Below the pieces are notes generated by a model. The model searched no databases. It had not been told where the DNA came from and saw only the letters and a list, made by a program, of their open reading frames with translations. From Streptomyces sp. NBC_01463 (GTDB taxonomy: Bacteria; Actinomycetota; Actinomycetes; Streptomycetales; Streptomycetaceae), in contig CP109468.1 in NCBI GenBank assembly GCA_036227345.1, positions 8,246,001 through 8,310,000 on the forward strand: DNA of 64,000 bases. The letters run 5' to 3'. Each line of letters starts with the position of its first letter. Position 1 is the first letter of the stretch. The translations under genes and the position numbers were made by a program. Below, in pieces: positions 1-8,565 of the stretch.

Positions 1-10
1 GGACACCGCC

Positions 11-1222
11 GTGACGATCGGGCTTCAGCACCAGCCGAAGACACGGGAACCCGTGCTCCCGGGGCTGGACCCCGGAGAGGCGGCCGTGCTGGCGCCGAGG
101 GTCGGCAACCGGGCGCTGTTCGGCGGTCTGGCCCTGCTCATCGCGGTGATCGTCCTGCTCGACATGGGCTCGGGCGACGAACTGCGCATCGTGCCGCTCC
201 TGGTCGTCGTGCCCGCGCTCGTCTCCGTCTTCGGCACGGTCCGGCAGACCGTGGGCGTTGCCTCCTGGATCATGGTGGTGGCCGTCATCTCGCGGCTGAT
301 GTCCGGCGGGACGTTCTGGGACATCACCAGCAGCGTGCTGTTCACGGTGCTGGCGTGTTTCCTCGGCGTCGGCGCCTGCAAGCTGCGCATCCGCCACGCC
401 ACCGAGATAGCCAGGCTGCGCTCCGCCGCCGTCGCGCTCCAGCGCCAGATCCTGCGCCCGCTGCCCATCCTGACCGACCAGGTCGCCGCCCACGGCACCT
501 ACGCGCCGATCGAGGAGGACCGCCTGGTCGGCGGTGACATCTACGAGGTCGTCCAGTCGCCCTACGGGACCCGGGTGATCATCGGCGACGTCCAGGGCAA
601 GGGGCTCGCCGCTATCGGCGCGGGCTTCGCCGTACTCGGCGCGTTCCGCGAGGCGGCCATCCGCGAACCCACCCTGACCGGTGTCGTCGACGCCCTGGAG
701 GACGCGGTGGCCCGGCACAACGCCTTCTCCGCCCAGACCGGCGAGATCGAACGCTTCGTCACCGCCCTGGTGCTCGGCCTCGACGGCGCGGGACGCGTCC
801 AGGCCGTCAACTGCGGCCATCTGCCGCCCCGGCTGCTGCACGACGGAGTGGCGGGCCCCGTCCCGCTGCGCCGCACCTCGGTGCCGCTGGGCATGGCGGA
901 GCTCAGCAGCGAGGCGCGCGTCACGGAACGGCTGGACTTCCCGCCCGGTGCGACGCTCCTGATGTTCACCGACGGAGTGACCGAGGCCCGGGACGCCGCC
1001 GGCACCTTCTACCCGCTGGACACCCGGCTCGACCGCTGGGCGGGCCTGGGTCCCCGGGAACTGCTCGACGCGCTCCACGCCGACCTGGAGGAGTTCTCCG
1101 GAGGAGTGCGCCGCGACGACATCGCCGTGCTCGCCCTGCGCCGGACGCCGTCCGGCGTGCACCGCTCCGCCCTGCCCGGCCGGGGCGCACAGCGGGCCGC
1201 CGAGGTGTTCAGCGGCCGCTGA
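11..1222 (+). CDS. Membrane-anchored PP2C (SpoIIE-type) Ser/Thr phosphatase
   Basis: Predicted metal-dependent phosphatase of the SpoIIE/RsbU kind, which in actinomycetes usually dephosphorylates an anti-anti-sigma factor. The N-terminal ~125 residues hold about four hydrophobic membrane segments. The remainder is the PP2C domain, with the metal-binding GGDIYEVV and GDVQGKG motifs, LMFTDGVTEARD further on and the closing RRDDIAVLAL. Only ten bases precede the GTG, so the true start could lie outside the window. No sensory domain besides the membrane part is visible, and the anti-sigma partner is not adjacent. The family call is firm; the target is unknown. Confidence 0.88.
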   Translation: MTIGLQHQPKTREPVLPGLDPGEAAVLAPRVGNRALFGGLALLIAVIVLLDMGSGDELRIVPLLVVVPALVSVFGTVRQTVGVASWIMVVAVISRLMSGGTFWDITSSVLFTVLACFLGVGACKLRIRHATEIARLRSAAVALQRQILRPLPILTDQVAAHGTYAPIEEDRLVGGDIYEVVQSPYGTRVIIGDVQGKGLAAIGAGFAVLGAFREAAIREPTLTGVVDALEDAVARHNAFSAQTGEIERFVTALVLGLDGAGRVQAVNCGHLPPRLLHDGVAGPVPLRRTSVPLGMAELSSEARVTERLDFPPGATLLMFTDGVTEARDAAGTFYPLDTRLDRWAGLGPRELLDALHADLEEFSGGVRRDDIAVLALRRTPSGVHRSALPGRGAQRAAEVFSGR

Positions 1223-1280
1223 CGGCGCTGCCCCGTACCTCCAGGTCCTGCCGGAGACCGAGCCCCCGTGCACCCTCCCT

Positions 1281-1314
1281 ATGTCCCGATGCGACTTATG
1301 TCGCGCCGGGACAT
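1281..1314. promoter_or_regulatory. Palindromic operator of the TetR-SDR-ADH unit
   Basis: Two 15-base arms, ATGTCCCGATGCGAC and GTCGCGCCGGGACAT, are separated by TTAT and match at 13 of 15 positions as an inverted repeat. The site ends 21 bases before the TetR start codon. A TACGGT hexamer (1324-1329) just downstream fits a -10 element whose transcript would begin at or next to the ATG, which has no Shine-Dalgarno. This is the expected position for autorepression by the adjacent TetR protein. Confidence 0.75.
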
Positions 1315-1335
1315 TTCTGGGTGTACGGTGCATGT

Positions 1336-2007
1336 ATGAACGCGGAACGGAAGACACCGGAGAGGCGGAGCCGCAAGGCCCGCCGGACCCGGGACACGCT
1401 GGCCCAGGCCGCGATCGAGCTCGTGCTCGACCGGGGTCTGAAGGACGTGACGGTCGAGGAGATCGCGGAGCGCGCGGACGTCGACCGCCGCACGTTCAGC
1501 CGGTACTTCGCGAGCAAGGAAGCCGCCGTCCTGGACTCGGTCCGCGGCGACGGCGACCGGATCAACGACGCCCTGCGGGCCCGTCCCGCCGGCGAACCGC
1601 CGCTCACCGCGTACCGCCGGGCCGTTCTGGACTGGCTCGCGGACCCCGGGGCGCAGGCCTGGCACCGCCGACCGAGGATCTTCGAACTGCTGGTCCTCGC
1701 CCAGCGGGAACCGACCCTCTACGCGGCGTTCCACCACATCCGGGTGGACGCCCAGGAGGACTCGGTCACCCTCATCGCCGACCGGCTCGGCGTCGACCCG
1801 CGGCAGGACATCCGCCCCGCCGTCACGGTCGCCGCCGGAGCCGGAGCGCTCCTCGCCGCCCAGGCCGCCTGGGTGCGCGGAGGCTGCCCCGAAGAGCTGC
1901 CCCGGCTCGTCGAGCAGGCATTCGACGTCCTTGCGGCGGACCTGCTCACACAGCCGCCCGCCGGACCGGCGTCACACAGCACCACGGAAGGAAACGGAAC
2001 ATCATGA
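1336..2007 (+). CDS. TetR-family transcriptional regulator
   Basis: About 223 residues. The N-terminal TetR DNA-binding domain is clear: helix 1 (TRDTLAQAAIELVLDRG), then the HTH around VEEIAERADVDRRTFSRYFASKEAAV, followed by an all-helical ligand-binding half. ATG 1336 was chosen because the domain begins right after a short basic tail and the upstream GTG at 1321 adds nothing conserved. The gene lacks a Shine-Dalgarno and is probably leaderless. The stop overlaps the next start by ATGA, so regulator and dehydrogenase are co-translated. It most likely represses its own operon through the palindrome upstream; the ligand is unknown. Confidence 0.9.
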   Translation: MNAERKTPERRSRKARRTRDTLAQAAIELVLDRGLKDVTVEEIAERADVDRRTFSRYFASKEAAVLDSVRGDGDRINDALRARPAGEPPLTAYRRAVLDWLADPGAQAWHRRPRIFELLVLAQREPTLYAAFHHIRVDAQEDSVTLIADRLGVDPRQDIRPAVTVAAGAGALLAAQAAWVRGGCPEELPRLVEQAFDVLAADLLTQPPAGPASHSTTEGNGTS

Positions 2008-2777
2008 GCACCACCCCCACCCCCGCCGACCAGGAGTTCGCCGGCCGCACCGCCCTCGTCACCGGAGGGGCCTCCGGCATCGGTCTGGCCCTCTCCCACC
2101 GGCTCGCCGCCGCCGGCGCGTCCGTCGTCGTCGCCGACTACGACGAGGAGAGCGCCCGCAAGGCGGTCGCCGCCCTGGAGGCGACCGGCGCCAAGGCCGC
2201 CGCCGTGGCCATGGACGTCACCGACCCGGCCTCCGTCGAAGCGGGTGTGCGGTTCGCCGTCGACACCTTCGGAGCCCTGCACCTCGCCGTGAACAACGCC
2301 GGCATCGGCGGCCCGAGCAACCCGACCGGCGACTACGCCGTCGATGACTGGAACCGGGTCGTCGCCACCAACCTGAGCGGCGTCTTCTACTCCATGCGCC
2401 ACGAGCTCCCGGCCATCGTCGCCGCGGGCGGCGGCGCCATCGTCAACATGTCGTCGATCCTCGGCACCAACGGCTTCGCCGGCTCCCCGGCGTACGTCGC
2501 CGCCAAGCACGGCGTCGTCGGCCTCACCAAGACGGCGGCGCTCGAGTACGCGGCACAGAACGTCCGCGTCAACGCGGTGGGCCCCGGCTTCATCGACACC
2601 CCGCTGCTGCGCAACACGGACGGCCCGGCCCGCGACCACCTCATCTCGCTGCACCCGGCCGGACGCCTCGGCACCGCGGAGGAGGTGGCGGAACTCACCG
2701 CCTTCCTGCTCTCCGACCGCGCGTCCTTCATCCACGGCAGCTACCACCTGGTGGACGGCGGCTACTCCGCCTCCTGA
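2004..2777 (+). CDS. Short-chain dehydrogenase/reductase (SDR)
   Basis: A 257-residue classical SDR. The cofactor motif TGGASGIG lies at residues 20-27, NNAGIGG follows in the usual place, the catalytic serine is in VNMSSILG, and the YVAAK pair supplies Tyr and Lys. It ends in the typical IHGSYHLVDGGYSAS. Expected to oxidise or reduce a small alcohol/ketone with NAD(P). It overlaps the TetR gene by 4 bases, and a zinc alcohol dehydrogenase follows after 58 bases with its own ribosome site, so the three probably form one substrate-inducible detoxification or catabolic unit. Substrate not deducible. Confidence 0.9.
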   Translation: MSTTPTPADQEFAGRTALVTGGASGIGLALSHRLAAAGASVVVADYDEESARKAVAALEATGAKAAAVAMDVTDPASVEAGVRFAVDTFGALHLAVNNAGIGGPSNPTGDYAVDDWNRVVATNLSGVFYSMRHELPAIVAAGGGAIVNMSSILGTNGFAGSPAYVAAKHGVVGLTKTAALEYAAQNVRVNAVGPGFIDTPLLRNTDGPARDHLISLHPAGRLGTAEEVAELTAFLLSDRASFIHGSYHLVDGGYSAS

Positions 2778-2835
2778 GTGGCGGACGGGGGACAGGGGGG
2801 GCGAGAAAGAGAACAGCAGAGGTCAAGGAGGACCC

Positions 2836-3876
2836 ATGAAAGCCGTCCAGTACCGCACCGTCGGCGCCGCACCCGAGGTCGTCACCGTGCCCGACCCGGA
2901 GCCCGGGCCCGGCCAGGTGCTGCTGAAGGTCACCGCAGCGGGCGTCTGCCACTCCGACATCGCGGTGATGAGCTGGCCCGCGGAGCAGCTGACGTTCCCG
3001 CTGCCGCTCACCCTCGGACACGAGGGCGTCGGGACCATCGCCGCACTCGGCGACGGGGTCGAGGGGCTGACCGTCGGCGACTCCGTCGCGGTCTACGGCC
3101 CCTGGGGCTGCGGTACCTGCGTCAAGTGCGCGGAGGGCAAGGAGAACTACTGCCTGCGCGCCAAGGAGCTCGGCATCAACCCGCCCGGACTGGGTGCGCC
3201 GGGCGCCATGGCCGAGTACATGATCGTCGACGACCCGCGCCACCTGGTGCCGCTGGGCGACCTCGACCCGGTCCAGGCCGTGCCGCTCACCGACGCCGGC
3301 CTCACCCCGTACCACGCGATCAAGCGCTCGCTGCCCAAGCTGGTCCCCGGCGCGACCGCCGTCGTCATCGGCACCGGCGGCCTCGGCCACGTCGCCATCC
3401 AGCTGCTGCGCGCCATGACGGCCGTCCGGGTCATCGCCCTGGACGTCACCGAGGACAAGCTCGCGCTGGCCCGCACGGTCGGTGCCCACGAGACCGTCCT
3501 GTCCGACGCGCACGCCGCGGACCGGATCCGTGAACTGACCGGTGGCATCGGTGCCCAGGTCGTCCTGGACTTCGTCGGGGCGCCGCCGACCGTCGCCACG
3601 GCGGGCGCCGCGGCCGCCATCGACTCCGACGTCACGATCGTCGGCATCGGCGGCGGAGCACTGCCGGTGGGCTTCGGCTCCCTGCCGTTCAACACGTCGG
3701 TGACCGCCCCGTACTGGGGTTCCCGGTCCGAACTGGCCGAGGTCCTCGACCTGGCCCGCACGGGCGCCGTCGAGGTGCACGTCGAGACGTACACGCTGGA
3801 CGAGGCTCCGCTGGCGTACGAGCGCCTGCACGACGGCAAGATCAACGGCCGCGCGGTCATCCTGCCCAACGGCTGA
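2836..3876 (+). CDS. Zinc-dependent alcohol dehydrogenase (MDR family)
   Basis: 346 residues with all hallmarks of the medium-chain family. Catalytic zinc ligands are Cys38 and the GHE at 61-63. The structural zinc lobe has Cys92, Cys95, Cys98 and Cys106. The Rossmann motif GTGGLGHVAIQLL binds NAD(P). A strong AAGGAGG lies five bases before the ATG. It is the last gene of the TetR-SDR-ADH unit and is followed by a perfect terminator hairpin. Closest in style to NAD(P)-dependent alcohol dehydrogenases of the AdhP/Adh group; substrate unknown. Confidence 0.92.
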   Translation: MKAVQYRTVGAAPEVVTVPDPEPGPGQVLLKVTAAGVCHSDIAVMSWPAEQLTFPLPLTLGHEGVGTIAALGDGVEGLTVGDSVAVYGPWGCGTCVKCAEGKENYCLRAKELGINPPGLGAPGAMAEYMIVDDPRHLVPLGDLDPVQAVPLTDAGLTPYHAIKRSLPKLVPGATAVVIGTGGLGHVAIQLLRAMTAVRVIALDVTEDKLALARTVGAHETVLSDAHAADRIRELTGGIGAQVVLDFVGAPPTVATAGAAAAIDSDVTIVGIGGGALPVGFGSLPFNTSVTAPYWGSRSELAEVLDLARTGAVEVHVETYTLDEAPLAYERLHDGKINGRAVILPNG

Positions 3877-3887
3877 TCCCTGCCCCT

Positions 3888-3924
3888 CCCCGCGGGCCGG
3901 CGCATCGCGCGCCGGCCCGCGGGG
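3888..3924 (+). terminator. Terminator after alcohol dehydrogenase
   Basis: A perfect 16-bp inverted repeat (CCCCGCGGGCCGGCGC and its complement) with a 5-base loop begins 12 bases after the dehydrogenase stop. There is no U-tract, as is usual in Streptomyces. It should end the TetR-SDR-ADH transcript. Confidence 0.8.
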
Positions 3925-3975
3925 GCGTGCCGCGGACCGTTGCGCACCTCCCACGGATACGGAGACACTGCCCGC

Positions 3976-4296
3976 ATGGGATTCCTCGTGCTGATGACGC
4001 TGCCCGGGCTGGTCATCGGGCTGACCGTCGCCGCCTTCCTCGACCAGCTGCTGCTGCGCGCGGGACGGGCCGGTCTGCTGCCGTGGCGCAACAGCGCGCG
4101 GCAGGGCCAGATCTCGGCGACCGGGTTCGAGCAGCTGCACGCGACGTTCTCGCCCGGCAAGCAGAGCGAGCTCAAGGAGCGCCAGAGCGCCCTGCTCCTG
4201 CGTGACGACGAGGAGGACGGCGCGCCGCCCCACCGCACCACCGTCGACCTCGACGGCGGCCTCGCCGTCGTCCGCCTCCCCGGTCACAGCGCCTAG
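3976..4296 (+). CDS. Small membrane protein, DUF6191-like
   Basis: 106 residues. One N-terminal membrane helix (MGFLVLMTLPGLVIGLTVAAFLDQ) is followed by a short basic segment and a soluble tail ending in a DDEEDGAPP acidic stretch and the HRTTVDLDGG motif. This layout matches the actinobacterial DUF6191 family, of unknown function. ATG 3976 gives a helix right at the N-terminus; an upstream in-frame ATG at 3940 would add residues encoded beside the preceding terminator and is less likely. It stands alone between the dehydrogenase unit and the convergent aldo/keto reductase. The 175 bases after it show no gene. Confidence 0.7.
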   Translation: MGFLVLMTLPGLVIGLTVAAFLDQLLLRAGRAGLLPWRNSARQGQISATGFEQLHATFSPGKQSELKERQSALLLRDDEEDGAPPHRTTVDLDGGLAVVRLPGHSA

Positions 4297-4471
4297 GCTC
4301 CGTTGCGAGAGTGCTGGTCATGTCCCAGGACACGTGCGGAGATCCTGGCCCTGCTGCACCCCACTTGCCGGGCAGATCCACCACGTGGCGGCGGACGGCT
4401 GCCACACGCCGCGCCTGGCCGGCGAGCCGGAGGCGCCGACGGCGGACCCGCCGTGGGCCGACCGGGCCGCG

Positions 4472-5314
4472 TCAGCCGCGCAGCTCGGCCAGGTCCTCGT
4501 CCGTGAGCGTGAGGTCGCGGGCCGCCATGTTCTCCTCCAGGTGCGCGAGGTTCCCGGTGCCGGGGATGGCGAGCATGACCGGTGACGAGGCGAGCAGCAG
4601 GGCGAGCTGCACCTGCGCGACGGTCGCGTCCAGCCGGGCCGCGACCTTCTCCAGGCGCCGGGTGTCCAACGGCTCGCGTCCGCCGCCGAGCAGGAAGAAC
4701 GGCACGTACGCGATGCCCGCCGCCTCGCACTCCGCGAGGAGCGCCAGGTCGTCGGCGTACGGATTCTGCACGCAGGCGACGGGCGCGACGGACCGCGCCT
4801 CCGCGAGCTGCGCGGCGTCGATGTTGCTGACGCCCAGGTGCCGGATGAGGCCCTCCCGCTGGAGCCCGGCGAGCACGGCGAACCGCTCGGCGACGGACTC
4901 GCCGCCGGGGCCGCTCATGCCGCCGACGCGGAGGTTGACGACGTCGAGCCGGTCGACGCCGAGGGCGCGCAGGTCCGCCTCGACGAGACCGCGCAGCTGG
5001 TCGGGGGTGGCCTGGCCGCTGGGCATGCCGTCGGGGCCGGGGAGCGGGCCGACCTTGGTCGCGATGACCAGGTCCTCGGGGTAGGGGGCGAGCGCCTCGC
5101 GGATCAGTTCGTTGGCGCGGACGTCGCCCCGGGCGTAGAAGGCGGCGGTGTCGATGTGGTTCACGCCCAGCTCGACGGCCCGCCGGAGGACCGCGATGCC
5201 GTCCTCGGGGGTGCGGGCGGGGCCGTCGAACGTGCTCATGGGCAACCGCATGGCGCCGAAGCCGAGACGGTTGACGGGGAGGTCGCCGCCGAGGGCGAAG
5301 GTGGTGGTGGTCAT
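4472..5314 (-). CDS. Aldo/keto reductase
   Basis: 280 residues of (beta/alpha)8 AKR type. The N-terminal strand is followed by the catalytic Asp and Tyr in NHIDTAAFYARGD, the lysine strand VIATKVGP and the NADPH-loop motif LGVSNID. It ends within the VMLAIPGTGNLAHLEENM cofactor-binding region typical of the family. The His of the tetrad is not obvious, as in many bacterial members. It is divergent from an HTH regulator with a small dyad between them, so regulation by that neighbour is plausible. Substrate unknown. Confidence 0.88.
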   Translation of the reverse strand: MTTTTFALGGDLPVNRLGFGAMRLPMSTFDGPARTPEDGIAVLRRAVELGVNHIDTAAFYARGDVRANELIREALAPYPEDLVIATKVGPLPGPDGMPSGQATPDQLRGLVEADLRALGVDRLDVVNLRVGGMSGPGGESVAERFAVLAGLQREGLIRHLGVSNIDAAQLAEARSVAPVACVQNPYADDLALLAECEAAGIAYVPFFLLGGGREPLDTRRLEKVAARLDATVAQVQLALLLASSPVMLAIPGTGNLAHLEENMAARDLTLTDEDLAELRG

Positions 5315-5354
5315 GGCTTCATGCTCTCCGTGGGGGCCGGGGCGGCCCAGCGCG

Positions 5355-5370
5355 TGGCAGCTTGCTGCCA
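5355..5370. promoter_or_regulatory. Small dyad between AKR and HTH regulator
   Basis: TGGCAG and CTGCCA arms flank CTTG in the 92-base divergent spacer. A site here could serve both promoters. The arms are only six bases, so this is a weak prediction. Confidence 0.35.
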
Positions 5371-5406
5371 GACCTGCGGGCTGCGGGATGCTGCGAGACT
5401 GGCGGT

Positions 5407-6051
5407 ATGCGGAACGAACAGATCTTCTCGGTCCACGGCGACGCGGAGCTGCTGGCGCGCGCCGGACACCTCCTCGAATCGGCCCGCAGCGAGTTCCTGT
5501 GCGCCGCCCGCACCCTGACGACGTGGCCCCGGCCCGCGACGTGGACGACTCCGGGCCCCGACTTCACGACCCGGAAGCTGCTCACCCCGGCGGCCCTCAC
5601 GGACGAGGCGACCAGGGACCACCTGCGGCTGGTGCTGGGCGCGGGTGCCCAGGTGCGCATCACCGACGCGGAGCTCCCGCACGAGACGATCATCATCGAC
5701 CGCCGCGTCATGATCCTGGCCGGCCGCGAGGCGCCCGCCGGCCGTGAGTACTCCGTGACGACGTCGAGGAACATGATCGACGGCGTCCACTCGCTGTTCG
5801 ACGCGATGTGGAACCGGTCGGCGGACTACACGACGTACCTGGCGACGGACACCCCGCACCTGAACCCGGAGTCCCGCGCCATCCTGGAGGCCCTGAGCAC
5901 GGGCCTCACCGACGCGTCGGCCGCCCGTCGGCTGGGCGTCTCCCTGCGGACGTACCGCCGCCGCGTGGCGGACCTGATGGTGACGCTGCAGGCCGCCTCG
6001 CGCTTCCAGGCGGGACTGCGGGCCGGGGAACTGGGGCTGCCGGGGCGGTGA
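5407..6051 (+). CDS. HTH transcriptional regulator with PLD/TrmB-like sensor half
   Basis: 214 residues. The C-terminus carries a LuxR-like helix-turn-helix (LNPESRAILEALSTGLTD, then AARRLGVSLRTYRRRVADLM). The N-terminal two thirds resemble the phospholipase-D-like effector half of TrmB-style regulators (LLESARSEFLCAARTLTTW and VRITDAELPHETIIIDRRVM). ATG 5407 is used because upstream codons read through the divergent promoter. The gene is divergent from the aldo/keto reductase and probably controls it or itself. The ligand is unknown. Confidence 0.78.
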   Translation: MRNEQIFSVHGDAELLARAGHLLESARSEFLCAARTLTTWPRPATWTTPGPDFTTRKLLTPAALTDEATRDHLRLVLGAGAQVRITDAELPHETIIIDRRVMILAGREAPAGREYSVTTSRNMIDGVHSLFDAMWNRSADYTTYLATDTPHLNPESRAILEALSTGLTDASAARRLGVSLRTYRRRVADLMVTLQAASRFQAGLRAGELGLPGR

Positions 6052-6112
6052 GGGCGGGGCGTCACGGCGGGGGCCGTGGGGTCACACCCTCCGAACGTGT
6101 GCCGAGGTGACG

Positions 6113-6481
6113 TCACTCCGCCGGGGTCGCCTGCGTGACGTTCACCGCGTTGCCGTCGGGGTCCCGGATGTGGGCGACCCTCTGACCCCACGGCATGTCC
6201 TTGGGGCCGCTGCTGACCGAGCCGCCCAGCGCCTCCACCCGGCCGAGGGTCTCGTCGACGTCGTCGACACCGATGCTGAGCAGGATCCGCGGCGCCGCCC
6301 CGTCCCCCGGGTCCGGCTTGGTCACCAGGCCGAGGTCGGTGTCGCCGATGCGCAGGCCGAGGTAGAAGGCCGGACCTGCCGCCGGCACCCGGAAGATCTC
6401 CTCGGCGCCGAACAGGTCCGTATAGAACCGGCGCAGGACGTCCTGGTCGGCGGTCAGGATCACGGGCTGGATGGTGGACAT
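6113..6481 (-). CDS. VOC-superfamily (glyoxalase/bleomycin-resistance fold) protein
   Basis: 122 residues forming one beta-alpha-beta-beta-beta pair typical of the vicinal oxygen chelate fold: the first module starts at VILTADQDVLRRFYTDLFG, the second at ILLSIGVDDVDETLGRVEALGG and ends DPDGNAVNVTQ. The start at 6481 has AGGAG at good spacing; an upstream in-frame ATG is outside the domain. The family covers dioxygenases, isomerases and drug-binding proteins, and the metal ligands cannot be assigned by eye. No operon partner. Confidence 0.82.
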   Translation of the reverse strand: MSTIQPVILTADQDVLRRFYTDLFGAEEIFRVPAAGPAFYLGLRIGDTDLGLVTKPDPGDGAAPRILLSIGVDDVDETLGRVEALGGSVSSGPKDMPWGQRVAHIRDPDGNAVNVTQATPAE

Positions 6482-6635
6482 GGCACTCCTGTCGAGAACG
6501 GTCGCGGCACTGATCGGACCGTTCACGAACGGAGAACTCATCGGCGAGCCCCGGGCTTTCCGAGGGCGTGCGTGGCGGTGGCCGGACGGCGTCCCGGGCG
6601 GCCTGCAGTGCCGACGCCGCGATCAGCGCAGGTCG

Positions 6636-7055
6636 CTACAGCTCGTAGTCCTCGGCCAGAGCCTCCCAGGGGATGGCGCGCAGCGCGGCATCCGCGTTCT
6701 CGCCGGCCGGCACCTCCGGGGCCGGCTGGAACCAGGCCGCGGCCAGGACGGAGCCGTCCATCGCCGTGGCGAGCGGTGCGGAGTCGAAGAGGCCGACGCA
6801 GGCCACACCGGGCAGCACCTCGACGGGGCCGAGACGGCCGGGGGCCCGGTCCGGGTACTCGGGCGTGGGCTGAACGAGATGGACCGGCATGGAGGGATAC
6901 GCGGTCTCGGCCTGCTGCCGGAGCCGGCTGATCCTCCGGTCGTTGACCCGCTTGCACGGGTAGCCCGCCAGCATTCCCCCGTAGGTCGAGGAGATCCGCA
7001 GCTCGACGAGCTGGATCCACCGACCGGACAACAGGACTATGTGACCCAGTGACAT
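6636..7055 (-). CDS. Hypothetical protein
   Basis: 139 residues from MSLGHIVLLSGRW to EALAEDYEL, with no motif I recognise. It starts with a beta-rich segment, carries one basic stretch (YPCKRVNDRRISRLRQQ) and ends in an acidic helix. No signal peptide or membrane segment. Codon use matches neighbours. The reading frame continues open upstream for several hundred codons, but that part overlaps the PAP2 and DedA genes in another frame and is not real. It stands alone between a VOC gene and the PAP2 gene. Confidence 0.55.
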   Translation of the reverse strand: MSLGHIVLLSGRWIQLVELRISSTYGGMLAGYPCKRVNDRRISRLRQQAETAYPSMPVHLVQPTPEYPDRAPGRLGPVEVLPGVACVGLFDSAPLATAMDGSVLAAAWFQPAPEVPAGENADAALRAIPWEALAEDYEL

Positions 7056-7237
7056 GGCGACACGATAGGCCGTCGGCCCCCGCGTGGAGGCCGGTCCCGG
7101 AGGCATGAATGAACGGTCCCGATACTGGGCGCGCCGGGCTGATCCCGAAAGCGCGGCGAGCGTGCGTGCCAGACGCCGCCGAGCAGGCGGGACTTTCGAA
7201 ACACGCCCTGGGCCCTTTCGTTCGGACAGGGCCCCGC

Positions 7238-7846
7238 TCACCGTGAAGCGGTGACCAGCGGGCGCAGCCGGCTGTCGCGCAGCCGTTCCACCGCAGGGGC
7301 GCAGCGGCGCGCCGCCGAGGTCAGCGGCCAGGCGACCAGGGCGCCGGTCATCAGCCCGATCAGCACATCGTGCGGGTAGTGCGCCCCGACCCAGACCCGG
7401 GAGGCGCCCATCAGCAGCGCGGCGGTGAGCGCGGCCGCACCCAGCCGGCGGTCGGCCAGCCAGATCGCGGTCGCCGCCGCTGCCGCGATGGCTGCGTGAT
7501 TGCTGGGGAAGGACCAGTCGCCCAGTGGCGGGCACGCCTCCACCGTCACGACATGCAGCGTCCGGCACGGCCGTTGTTCGTGGAAGACCGACTTGACCAC
7601 GTCGTTGACGAGGTACGCGGACACCACGACGAGCGGCGCGCACAGCGCCATCGCGGTGCGCGCGGGATCGCCGCCGCGCGAGCGCCACCAGGACGCGAGC
7701 ATCAGCACGGCGAACAGGACCATCCCGTAGTCCGACCAGAGCCGGACGGCGGAGTCCAGGGCGTCGGGGGAGCGTTGGGCCAGCTCGGTGACCCAGGTGT
7801 AGAAGCCGTCGTCGAACGAGGGGGCGGCGAATGCGGGCGTCGTCAC
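7238..7846 (-). CDS. PAP2-family membrane phosphatase
   Basis: 202 residues with about five membrane helices and the three phosphatase motifs: KSVFHEQRPCR, the PSNH motif in GDWSFPSNHAAIAAA, and SRVWVGAHYPHDVL with the nucleophile His. Such enzymes remove phosphate from isoprenoid or glycerolipid diphosphates; some act on undecaprenyl diphosphate. The GTG start overlaps the stop of the DedA gene (GTGA), so the two are translationally coupled. Divergence from a BlaI/M56 pair suggests a role in envelope maintenance. Confidence 0.88.
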   Translation of the reverse strand: MTTPAFAAPSFDDGFYTWVTELAQRSPDALDSAVRLWSDYGMVLFAVLMLASWWRSRGGDPARTAMALCAPLVVVSAYLVNDVVKSVFHEQRPCRTLHVVTVEACPPLGDWSFPSNHAAIAAAAATAIWLADRRLGAAALTAALLMGASRVWVGAHYPHDVLIGLMTGALVAWPLTSAARRCAPAVERLRDSRLRPLVTASR

Positions 7847-8511
7847 TGGCCTTCTCCTTCGGCGGTGCGCCGGGCGCGGGAGCGGAGCAGCTCGGCGGCG
7901 AGGGGAATGAGGGAGACCGCGACCACCACGGCGACGACCGGCAGCAGATAGCGGTCGATGTTCGGCACGGAGGACCCCAGCCCGTATCCGGCGAGGACCA
8001 GGCCGGCCGTCCAGATGACACCGCCGACGGCCTGCCACAGCGTGAAGAGGCGCACCGGCACGTTCAGCGCACCGGCCAGGGGGTTGAGCACCGTGCGCAC
8101 CACGGGGACGAAGCGGGCCAGCACGATCGCACGGCCGTGCCCGTACCGGGCGAGCAGCTCCTCGGCGCGGTCCGCGCCCTCGCGGAGCCGCCCGGCGCTC
8201 CGGCGGGCGAGCAGAGCGCGGCCGCCGCGCCTGCCGATCCCGTACCCGGTCTGCGCGCCGAGCAGCGCACCTGCCACCGCGGCCACCAGTACCTGGGGCA
8301 ACGACAGAGCGACCGGCCCGTGGGTCCCGGGCACGCACAGGAGCCCTGCCGTGAACAGCAGTGAGTCGCCCGGCAGGAAGAAGCCGACGAGCAGACCCGT
8401 CTCGGCGAAGAGCACGACGGCGATGCCGAGCACACCGAACGCCGACAGCAGCGAACCGGCGTCCAGTGGGTTCACCGCCAACGGCGGCGGCGCCGACAGG
8501 AGAACGGGCAT
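7843..8511 (-). CDS. DedA-family membrane protein
   Basis: 222 residues. The SNARE-associated/DedA core is visible: LLVGFFLPGDSLLFTAGLL near the N-terminus, the GALLGAQTGYGIGRRGG segment and the conserved FVPVVRTVLNPLAGALNVP. Four or more hydrophobic segments. DedA proteins include undecaprenyl-phosphate translocases and factors needed for envelope integrity. A GGGAGG lies eight bases before the ATG. It is the first gene of a two-gene unit with PAP2. Its promoter region is shared with blaI, and the BlaI-type operator lies 54 bases upstream of its start. Confidence 0.9.
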   Translation of the reverse strand: MPVLLSAPPPLAVNPLDAGSLLSAFGVLGIAVVLFAETGLLVGFFLPGDSLLFTAGLLCVPGTHGPVALSLPQVLVAAVAGALLGAQTGYGIGRRGGRALLARRSAGRLREGADRAEELLARYGHGRAIVLARFVPVVRTVLNPLAGALNVPVRLFTLWQAVGGVIWTAGLVLAGYGLGSSVPNIDRYLLPVVAVVVAVSLIPLAAELLRSRARRTAEGEGQ

Positions 8512-8565
8512 GGTGACGGCCTCCCATAATGGTGAGCGGGCGGACCAGCGGAACGCCCGGACCGA

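Noticed and set aside
4297..4471. A possible small gene between the DUF6191 and aldo/keto reductase genes
   Set aside because: No frame has a ribosome site with a plausible protein; the spacer lies between convergent genes.
6636..8021. A long version of the hypothetical protein starting near 8021
   Set aside because: The extension overlaps the PAP2 and DedA genes in another frame; the only sensible start is at 7055.
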